From: Oscillospiraceae bacterium
GTDB taxonomy: Bacteria > Bacillota > Clostridia > Oscillospirales > Ruminococcaceae
Length of the DNA: 8,242 bases
Direction of reading: 5' to 3'
NCBI GenBank assembly: GCA_016303195.1
Contig: JAEDMD010000079.1
Span: 1-8,242, forward strand
The notes below the pieces were generated by a model. The model saw nothing but the letters and a program-made list of their open reading frames with translations, did no database searches and was not told the DNA's origin. Below, in pieces: positions 1 to 5,246 of this stretch; positions within the stretch are counted from its first letter, which is position 1, and each line of letters begins with the position of its first letter. The translations under genes were made by a program, and so were the position numbers.

Positions 1-19
1 ATCCCTTTGGAAACCCGAT

Positions 20-51
20 GTTTGAGTTTCAGGCTTGATTCAAACTTTTTT
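20..51 (+). terminator. Probable rho-independent terminator of an upstream gene
   Basis: GTTTGA (20-25) pairs with TCAAAC (40-45) and is followed directly by six T (46-51). The stem is AT-rich and the 14-nt loop is large, so it is of moderate strength. It probably ends a gene lying to the left of the window. Confidence 0.45.
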
Positions 52-59
52 AACATGGT

Positions 60-222
60 GATATATAATATTAATATGCAGTCAGCATATGTATATATAT
101 AATAAAAGTGAGAGTTTTGCTTTGCTGTTTCGTCTAATAAGTAAGAAGAAAAAAATACGGCGATCCGCTATCCTGACGGATATCTGCACAGCGAAAAGCC
201 GAACTGACATTTCCGAGGAGGT
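60..222 (+). promoter_or_regulatory. AT-rich promoter/leader region of the dockerin gene
   Basis: Two TATAAT hexamers occur (64-69 and 98-103), but neither has a convincing -35 box at 16-18 bp, so the start site is unclear. ATATGC (74-79) and GCATAT (85-90) form a 6-bp inverted repeat around the first -10-like box. In the presumed leader, CGGC (158-161) can pair with GCCG (198-201), enclosing ATCCG (163-167) with CGGAT (177-181). No known riboswitch class was recognised. The ribosome binding site AGGAGGT (216-222) lies 6 nt before the ATG at 229 and fixes that start. Confidence 0.35.
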
Positions 223-228
223 ATCATT

Positions 229-648
229 ATGAAAAAGGCGAAATTCTTATCAGCATTTCTCTCCCTGACATTAAGCATGACATCATTTGCGGCTGTTCCC
301 GTGACATCATATGCCGCTGAAAACGATCCGACACCTGTCACAGTCACTGCCACGACCACCGCACCGATAATGACCACAACTGCCGCTGATATCGGCCAGA
401 TGGCTGACTATCAGGCAAAGGTAAAATTCTCATTCATCGACAACCATACTTATATCCCCGTTGAAGGGCTTGACGTTAAACTCATTGACAGCAGCGGCAA
501 TGAAGTACTCAGCTTCAATACCACAGAAACTCCCGAAATAATGGCGGATATCAGCTATCGTGCAAGTTCTTCCACAAGTGCAAGGTATACTCTTGAAGTA
601 AACGGCATCACTCGGCAGTACAAGCCGAATAATAATTTTACCGTTTAA
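229..648 (+). CDS. Signal-peptide-bearing fragment: the part of the dockerin gene translated without readthrough
   Basis: This 139-residue product is what the strong AGGAGGT site would yield if the TAA at 646 is obeyed. It has a clear Sec signal peptide (1-30), a Thr/Ala-rich spacer and most of one beta-rich domain, but lacks the last strand or strands, the zinc-ribbon-like module and the dockerin. It would be exported without a surface anchor and may fold poorly. The next in-frame ATG (784) has no good ribosome binding site, so independent translation of the middle fragment (784-1206) is unlikely. It could be annotated as a hypothetical secreted protein, but the frame continues seamlessly downstream. 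Confidence 0.5.
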   Translation: MKKAKFLSAFLSLTLSMTSFAAVPVTSYAAENDPTPVTVTATTTAPIMTTTAADIGQMADYQAKVKFSFIDNHTYIPVEGLDVKLIDSSGNEVLSFNTTETPEIMADISYRASSSTSARYTLEVNGITRQYKPNNNFTV

Positions 649-1395
649 TTATCCCCTATTAACAACGGCACTACACTCGATTACACCATCAGGCTTGAAC
701 ATACCACGGATACAGGTTACAGTTCTCCGTATATTCCCGATGACCCGTCATTCTGCTTCAATACCACCACATTTTACAGAGACATGGGCGATAATATCGT
801 TATACCGTTCTCCAATACCGACGATGCGGACGTTTCCGCTTCGATCGACAATCAGGATATAGAGATCGTCAGTGTCAGCACAAAAAATATCATTCTCAAA
901 GCAAGCGAAAGCGGAAGCGGCGTTCTCACTGTTGAATCCGAAAACGGCAGGAAAATAACCGCAGATATCATCATACGTTCGGCTTCCGCTCCTGTAACAG
1001 GCACAGGAACGACTACAAAGCCTGTAACAACTACCACTACAACAACATCAGCTACTAATGAGCTTTTCCACTGTTCAAGCTGTGACAGGGATGTTCCGTG
1101 GGATGAAAGAGTTTCGGGCCCGTTAGGTGTGGAGGTTTGCAGAGAATGCTATGAGACTAAGCACATCTATCTCGGCACTACAACTTCTCCTTATATTGTA
1201 ACATGAACAACAACATCACCTGTTAAAACTACTTCAACTACAACCGCAACAGGCAAAAACGGTGAGATCCTTGATGAAAACGGAAACATCCTGATAGTTA
1301 ACGGCACATCAGCAGTAGTATCTCAGGCTGTTCATACAACTACAACACTTCCCCACACAATAACAACCACCACAACTGCCGATACACCTGTAAAG

Positions 1396-1608
1396 GGCGA
1401 TTCCAACTGTGACGGCCAGGTAAGCATGGCTGATGCAGTCATCGTCATGCAGTCTATCGCAAATCCCGATAAATACGGCATCAACGGCACTGAAAAGACC
1501 CGCATCACCGAACAGGGTCAGAAAAATGCAGATATTGTCGGAAACAGCGACGGACTTACAACTGCCGACGCTCTTGCAGTACAGAAAATAATGCTTAAAC
1601 TCAACTAA
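1396..1608 (+). other. Type I dockerin module (C-terminal end of the interrupted gene)
   Basis: Codons 390-459 hold two EF-hand-like repeats. The first reads GDSNCDGQVSMADAV, with Ca ligands expected at D391, N393, D395 and D402 and the following helix carrying AVIVMQSIA. The second reads VGNSDGLTTADALAVQKI, with N439, D441 and D447. Its first ligand position is Val rather than Asp, with D435 two residues earlier. The two repeats are joined by a spacer of about 25 residues. The reading frame and ligand residues of this module look intact although two stops lie upstream. Confidence 0.85.
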
Positions 1609-1626
1609 AACTCCTATATAAAAGCA

Positions 1627-1645
1627 ACTCCCCTATAAGGGGAGT
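1627..1645 (+). terminator. Hairpin after the dockerin gene, possible weak terminator
   Basis: ACTCCCC (1627-1633) and GGGGAGT (1639-1645) form a 7-bp stem with a 5-nt loop, 19 nt after the stop codon. There is no T-run behind it, so it may be a repeat fragment rather than a true terminator. The GGGGAGTCA at 1639-1647 also occurs in the palindrome array near 3514-3522. Confidence 0.35.
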
Positions 1646-1689
1646 CAGCTTGTCAAAAAAATCATATTTCGTTGTAAATCAATGGGCTG

Positions 1690-1915
1690 AGAATCAAAGG
1701 ACGGCCATTGGCCGTCCCTACATCATTGCCATATAGCAAAACAATAACAAACACCACATTAATCAGGAGTAGGGGCGCCCTTTGGGCGTCCTCAGATAAC
1801 CAAACGAATATAATGAAATGTTTGTAGGGGACGGATATTATCCGCCCATGAATTCCGAAACAAATACGAAATAACACGTAAAATGCAAAGGGCCGCCAAA
1901 GGCAGCCCATACATC
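1690..1915. repeat. Cluster of four related palindromic intergenic repeats
   Basis: Four short imperfect palindromes of the form GTAGGGGnCGnCC-TTT-GGnCGnCC occupy the space between the convergent dockerin gene and thrH. They lie at 1699-1717 (8-bp stem), 1773-1791 (8-bp stem with one G-T), 1829-1847 (5-bp core stem) and 1890-1908 (8 positions with one mismatch). Copies two and three read GTAGGGG on the plus strand; copies one and four read GTAGGG or GTATGGG on the minus strand. Similar REP/MITE-like units are common between genes of gut Clostridia, but the exact family was not identified. Nothing else was seen in 1609-1928. Confidence 0.65.
1878..1908 (-). terminator. Possible terminator of thrH, formed by the fourth repeat copy
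   Basis: Read on the minus strand, the fourth palindrome gives GGGCTGCC-TTT-GGCGGCCC (1908 to 1890, one mismatch), followed by TTTGCATTTT. It starts about 20 nt after the thrH stop codon. The GC-rich stem and T-rich tail fit a rho-independent terminator, suggesting that a repeat has been co-opted to end thrH. Confidence 0.45.
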
Positions 1916-1928
1916 GGTTTCAACTGAT

Positions 1929-2534
1929 TTATCTGCGAATCTCTTTCTTGATAGCTGAAAGAAGTTCTTCGTATGTCTCAAATGCAGGAAGTTCAGGATT
2001 GTCAGCCTTGATCTGGTCAGTACTCTTGAACAGGAAACCTGCCTTGCTTGCCTTTATCATGCCGAGGTCATTGTAGCTGTCTCCGCTTGCGATAGTATCG
2101 TAGCCGATAGACTGGAGAGCCTTTACAGTTGTCAGCTTGGACTGCTCACAACGCATCTTGAAGCCTGTTATCTCACCGCTTTCAGCAACTTCAAGAGAAT
2201 TGCAGAAAATTGTCGGCCAGCCCAGCTTCTTCATAAGAGGAGTTGCGAACTGTGAGAATGTGTCGCTGATGATGATTACCTGACAGATGGAACGAAGCTC
2301 GTCGAGGAACTCCTTAGCGCCGGGCATCGGGTCGATCTTAGCGATAGTATCCTGTATTTCTTTCAGACCGAGACCATGCTCCTTGAGAATACCTAAGCGC
2401 CAGTTCATGAGCTTGTCATAGTCAGGCTCGTCACGGGTGGTCTTTTTCAGCTCAGGGATTCCGCTTGCCTCAGCAAAAGCGATCCATATCTCAGGAACGA
2501 GAACGCCTTCAAGGTCCAGACAGGTTATGTACAT
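1929..2534 (-). CDS. thrH: ThrH-type phosphoserine phosphatase / homoserine phosphotransferase
   Basis: This 201-residue cytosolic HAD-family enzyme removes phosphate from phosphoserine, the last step of serine synthesis. In characterised ThrH proteins it can also pass phosphate to homoserine, feeding threonine synthesis. The N-terminus MYITCLDLEGVLVPEIW matches the ThrH pattern with nucleophile D7 and, as is typical of ThrH, E9 in place of the usual second Asp. HAD motif II is S90 in ISDTF, the motif III lysine is probably K133, and motif IV is GDSYND (151-156, D152 and D156). The cap region contains TTRDEPDYDKLM (32-43). Length fits the family (about 200). The frame extends 11 codons upstream of the chosen start, but the GGAGGA at 2542-2547 sits the right distance before the ATG at 2532-2534. 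It is a monocistronic gene with its own promoter, convergent with the dockerin gene. Family assignment is firm; which activity dominates here is not visible. Confidence 0.93.
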   Translation of the reverse strand: MYITCLDLEGVLVPEIWIAFAEASGIPELKKTTRDEPDYDKLMNWRLGILKEHGLGLKEIQDTIAKIDPMPGAKEFLDELRSICQVIIISDTFSQFATPLMKKLGWPTIFCNSLEVAESGEITGFKMRCEQSKLTTVKALQSIGYDTIASGDSYNDLGMIKASKAGFLFKSTDQIKADNPELPAFETYEELLSAIKKEIRR

Positions 2535-2560
2535 AATTATTTCCTCCGATGTGATAAATT

Positions 2561-2573
2561 GGATCATTGATCC
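2561..2573. promoter_or_regulatory. 13-bp perfect palindrome at the thrH transcription start
   Basis: GGATCA-T-TGATCC lies just downstream of the predicted thrH start site. The position would suit an operator for a repressor; a 1-nt centre is too tight for an RNA hairpin of full length. No regulator family is assigned. Confidence 0.3.
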
Positions 2574-2582
2574 TCATGGTAT

Positions 2583-2611
2583 ATTATACTATAATTTTTC
2601 GATTTTGTAAA
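2583..2611 (-). promoter_or_regulatory. Sigma-A promoter of thrH
   Basis: On the minus strand, TTTACA (2611-2606) and a perfect TATAAT (2588-2583) are separated by 17 bp. Transcription would start near 2576, giving a leader of about 40 nt. Confidence 0.8.
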
Positions 2612-2633
2612 GAGCAGTATTTGGGATATCAGC

Positions 2634-2667
2634 GCAAATCAATTTTGTTGGATGCATATTGATTTGC
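2634..2667. repeat. 10-bp perfect inverted repeat upstream of the thrH promoter
   Basis: GCAAATCAAT (2634-2643) and ATTGATTTGC (2658-2667) are exact reverse complements with a 14-bp spacer. The repeat sits about 60-90 bp upstream of the predicted thrH start. It has no T-run on the plus strand and could be a protein-binding site or a repeat remnant. Confidence 0.4.
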
Positions 2668-2984
2668 AGTAAGACCGCAACCGCCACACAGCCTCCATGT
2701 AGCCATGTTGGTTGCAAATGCCGAAATATAGCCGTTAAGAGGTCAACATACACAAAATCCACAAATTACAGAAAAAAATAAATAAATCATAATTGCGGTG
2801 TTTACTGACGGGAACAAATTGAATTTATGACCGTCGGGATTGTTTCTGTTGAGTATTATTCATCTTCTTTTCAGCAAGTAAAGATTATTAATACTTCCCT
2901 GATTCCGCAGAACTCAAATCAACAAATGAACGGAAAGCAGTGATATTTTCCGAAGCCCCCACACTTCATTGCTATATTCTATTT

Positions 2985-3155
2985 TACCCAGCGGGTGAAA
3001 ATTTTGAAACACGAGAAGAATTCTGAAACACTACGTGATTGCGTTGCTTTTCAGCGTTTTGCAATCTACGAACTTTGCGGAATCAGGACTTTCGTAAAAG
3101 AGCAGAAAAGAACGCCTGTTAAACCTTTATACGCTGAATAACAGTAATTTTTTTT
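2985..3155 (+). ncRNA. Speculative small structured RNA ending at a T-run
   Basis: An extended -10 box (TGCTATATT, 2970-2978) without a clear -35 could start an RNA near 2985. The interval can form ACCC-AGC-GGGT (2986-2996), CGT/GATTGC with GCAATC/ACG around 3034-3070, TCAGCGT (3051-3057) with ACGCTGA (3131-3137), and CTGTTA (3116-3121) with TAACAG (3139-3144) just before eight T (3148-3155). The length of about 170 nt would suit a regulatory RNA, but several of these pairings are mutually exclusive and no known family was recognised. Confidence 0.18.
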
Positions 3156-3376
3156 CGTAAACTGCAACTAACTGTCTTGTGCGCCGTCCCCTGCCAAAAC
3201 CATTCTTACTCAGTTGGTTCATGCAGATACAATATCTGATTCTTATTGGATTTTGTGGTTTTTGTGGTGGCTGACACTGAAACGGCGGTATTACGTACTT
3301 TGCAGGAGACAGGGCTGAATGTTGCCTGCTGGTGGTTGAGTGTTTTGTGGTAAGGCATATTTCTTGCGAAACGTCC

Positions 3377-3519
3377 GTAAAGCATCGCTGCGCTTGCTTT
3401 ACTGCTTTGTCAGGGGGACTCTGTCCCCCTCATTCACCCCCTGCAAGGGAGATAACATCTCCCAACGGGAGCCCGTCCCCTCTGTCAGCTACGCTGACAT
3501 CTCCCCACACTGTGGGGAG
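3377..3519. repeat. Array of six back-to-back perfect palindromes (REP/MITE-like)
   Basis: Within 143 bp there are six perfect stems: GTAAAGCA/TGCTTTAC (3377-3402), AGGGGGAC/GTCCCCCT (3412-3430), GGGAGAT/ATCTCCC (3447-3463), ACGGG/CCCGT (3465-3476), TGTCAGC/GCTGACA (3483-3499) and CTCCCCACA/TGTGGGGAG (3501-3519). All but the first and fourth have loops of one or three bases. Short overlapping frames here are by-products of the repeat, without ribosome binding sites. The style resembles composite palindromic elements found between genes of gut Ruminococcaceae; no transposase is present. Confidence 0.7.
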
Positions 3520-3541
3520 TCACCCTTGACCCCAGAATGTG

Positions 3542-3570
3542 CGCCTGCGGCGGTTTTATTATTTTTTTAA
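3542..3570 (+). terminator. Possible short GC hairpin with T-rich tail
   Basis: CGCC-TGC-GGCG (3542-3552) is followed by GTTTTATTATTTTTTT. The stem is only 4 bp, so this is weak as a terminator, but it would insulate the promoter at 3608 from upstream transcription. Confidence 0.25.
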
Positions 3571-3607
3571 GTAAATGCTGTTGCCCTGTTCTTTCCACTC
3601 AATACTC

Positions 3608-3636
3608 TTGCAGTTTTCAACAAAATATGGTATAAT
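3608..3636 (+). promoter_or_regulatory. Promoter of the Sel1-repeat/hydrolase operon
   Basis: TTGCAG (3608-3613) and a perfect TATAAT (3631-3636) are 17 bp apart. The TGG before the -10 box makes an extended -10, which compensates for the weak -35. The start site would be near 3643, about 20 nt before the ATG at 3663. Confidence 0.7.
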
Positions 3637-3662
3637 AGTTAAAAAATACATGGAGTCAAGGT

Positions 3663-5237
3663 ATGGACAAGGAATTATTCAGACAAACGGCGGAAGCCTG
3701 CAAAATGGTGACAGAGCATTTCGGGTTGGATGTTATCGCTGACCAGAAGCGATTCTGCTCGGCTTTCAGCGACTTCGCCCCTAAACTTTCAAAGGAGAAA
3801 AAGGCTTTCAATCTGGCACTCAGCGAAAATGTGGGAGCTTTCTTTCTGCGTGAGCATGAAAATGTAACATCAGGGAAAAAATCCGCTGACAGCATTATAA
3901 AACGTGCTGTGACCGATCTCAGCGATTACCTCAACGAGGAAAAAGCGGAGCTTGTGGTGAAAAGTCTTGCATATGCTCTCGGTTGGGAATTCACCTCTGC
4001 CGAGCCCGAAAAGGAAGTGGAAAGCTCAGATATTTCGGCATTTTCAAGCGGTTCTACACTGATAGAGGAACTTTTCAGCAAAGCCAGGAACGGCGACAAT
4101 GATGCCTGCTTCAATCTCGGTGAGCGTTTTTTCTACGGCAGAGGAGTAAAACAGGACTATACAAAGGCAGTATTCTGGTACACTCAGTCCGCTGACCGTG
4201 GAGATTGCAGTTCACAGAAAAAACTGGCTGACTGCCTGCATCAGGGACAGGGCGCTCCGAGAAATGACGCAGAAGCCGCAAAACGCTACTCACAGGCGGC
4301 TGAACAGGGTGACTATGACTCTCAGAAAGCCCTCATAAGCTGTTATCAATACGGTGGTGTGGGGCTGAACCGTGACCTCAGCATGGCTCAGAAATTGTCA
4401 CAGCGCTACGGCATCCCCCTTGATATAAGCGAAGCCGAACAGCTTCTGAACCGTGCAAAACAGGGCGACCCCGAAGCTCAGCTAAAACTCGGACATATTC
4501 TCTGGAACGGCAAGGGAGTTCGTCCCGACCATGACAAGGCAGTGAAATGGTACAAAGCCGCCGCCGCTCAGGGCGAGCCATCCGCTCTATATGCCCTCGG
4601 ATGCTGTTATGCAGCAGGTGACGGAGTTCAGAGCGACCATATGCGGGCTTTCGACTTTTTCTCAAAAGCCGCCGCTCACGGCGATACTGATGCAATGAAC
4701 AATATGGCAAAATTCTACCTTAACGGCGAGGGTGTGATACAGAGCAAGACCAAAGCCACAGGTCTTTTCCGCAAAGCCGCAGAAGCAGGAAATGTCAGGG
4801 CGCAGTACAACCTCGGAGAATGTTTTTTCAACGGCTTGGGCACAAGCAGAAGCTATGAAAAAGCCCTCACATGGTTCAGAATGGCGGCGGCTCAGTCCTT
4901 GCCCGAAGCGCAGTATTCCTGCGGCTGGTGCAGTTTCAAAGGTCTGGGAACTCCCCGTGACTACGTGGAAGCAAGGCATTTTTTCGAGCAGGCGGCAAAT
5001 AACGGGAATATCCCTGCAAAGAGAATGCTCGGATATATCTACATGAACGGACTCGGAACTGCCGAAGACCGTGGAAAAGCCGCTGAATGGTTTGAAAAGG
5101 CGGCTCTCAGAAAGGATAAGGAATCGGGGAAAATGCTTGCCGTATGTCTGAAATACGGTGGGAACTATCTCACAAAGGACGAAGCAAAAGCCCGAAAACT
5201 TGCAGATGAATTCGGTTTCGGCTATGACACCATATAG
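3663..5237 (+). CDS. Sel1-like repeat protein with two solenoid blocks
   Basis: This 524-residue protein has no signal peptide or membrane segment, so it is probably cytosolic. Residues 1-110 form an unrecognised helical domain. From about 135 onward there are roughly ten 36-residue Sel1-like (TPR-related) repeats with the pattern A-x-x-x-LG-x-x-[YF]-x-x-G-x-G-V-x-x-D-x-x-KA-x-x-[WF][YF]-x-x-AA-x-x-G. Block one (about 135-255) has two full repeats and a degenerate one. Block two (about 258-524) has six full repeats and a degenerate one. Both blocks start with a similar EEL/EQL-x-x-x-A-x-x-GD segment and end with a similar YGG-x-x-L-x-x-D-x-x-x-A-x-KL segment. Such solenoids bind proteins and act as adaptors; the partner is unknown. 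The start is set by GGAG (3652-3655), 7 nt before the ATG. The stop TAG is part of the next gene's ribosome binding site, showing an operon. Confidence 0.9.
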   Translation: MDKELFRQTAEACKMVTEHFGLDVIADQKRFCSAFSDFAPKLSKEKKAFNLALSENVGAFFLREHENVTSGKKSADSIIKRAVTDLSDYLNEEKAELVVKSLAYALGWEFTSAEPEKEVESSDISAFSSGSTLIEELFSKARNGDNDACFNLGERFFYGRGVKQDYTKAVFWYTQSADRGDCSSQKKLADCLHQGQGAPRNDAEAAKRYSQAAEQGDYDSQKALISCYQYGGVGLNRDLSMAQKLSQRYGIPLDISEAEQLLNRAKQGDPEAQLKLGHILWNGKGVRPDHDKAVKWYKAAAAQGEPSALYALGCCYAAGDGVQSDHMRAFDFFSKAAAHGDTDAMNNMAKFYLNGEGVIQSKTKATGLFRKAAEAGNVRAQYNLGECFFNGLGTSRSYEKALTWFRMAAAQSLPEAQYSCGWCSFKGLGTPRDYVEARHFFEQAANNGNIPAKRMLGYIYMNGLGTAEDRGKAAEWFEKAALRKDKESGKMLAVCLKYGGNYLTKDEAKARKLADEFGFGYDTI

Positions 5238-5246
5238 GAGATAACA

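Larger units (their letters stand above)
229..1608 (+). pseudogene. Secreted dockerin-containing modular protein, interrupted by two in-frame stops
   Basis: One frame of 460 codons runs from the ATG at 229 to the TAA at 1606-1608. It contains TAA at codon 140 (646-648) and TGA at codon 326 (1204-1206), with no frameshift. Modules by codon are: signal peptide 1-30 (KK, hydrophobic core, SYAA cleavage site); short Thr-rich linker; beta-rich domain about 60-162, possibly prealbumin- or SpaA-like; Ig-like beta domain about 180-250; poly-Thr linker 255-275; a CxxC-x18-CxxC zinc-ribbon-like module (Cys 282, 285, 304, 307); two further Thr-rich linkers; type I dockerin 390-459. A dockerin would attach the protein to a cohesin on a cell-surface scaffoldin. 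The first stop lies inside the beta-rich domain and the second in a Thr linker. CAA to TAA and TCA or CGA to TGA are single changes that would restore the frame. All three stop codons end other genes here, so a changed genetic code is unlikely. The module order is well supported; the functional state is not. Confidence 0.75.
2620..3376. other. Long gene-poor stretch with scattered inverted repeats
   Basis: No frame here has a plausible start, ribosome binding site and length. Apart from the 2634-2667 inverted repeat there are two nested distant inverted repeats: CACAAAATCCA at 2751-2761 with TGGATTTTGTG at 3247-3257, and CCTGATTCCGCA at 2898-2909 with TGCGGAATCAGG at 3076-3087. A local 6-bp hairpin lies at 3224-3238. 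The stretch may be a decayed mobile element, a small-RNA locus or simple spacer. No transposase remnant was recognised. Confidence 0.4.

Noticed and set aside
140..222. Cyclic-di-GMP or other riboswitch in the dockerin leader
   Set aside because: A CGGC/GCCG stem and a GCGAAAAGCC stretch looked suggestive, but the conserved core of the known classes could not be found.
1011..1240. ACA/ACT-rich stretches as tandem DNA repeats or CRISPR-like units
   Set aside because: They are degenerate Thr codons of protein linkers, without a fixed repeat unit or spacers.
229..1608. Alternative genetic code explaining the internal TAA and TGA
   Set aside because: TAA, TAG and TGA all end well-supported genes in this window, including the TGA in the tight TGATG overlap at 6982-6986.
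1662..1910. 82-codon minus-strand frame between the dockerin gene and thrH
   Set aside because: It lies wholly inside the palindromic repeat cluster, has no ribosome binding site, and its composition follows the repeats.
3332..3570. Two overlapping plus-strand frames of 65 and 76 codons
   Set aside because: They are generated by the palindrome array, lack ribosome binding sites and resemble no protein.
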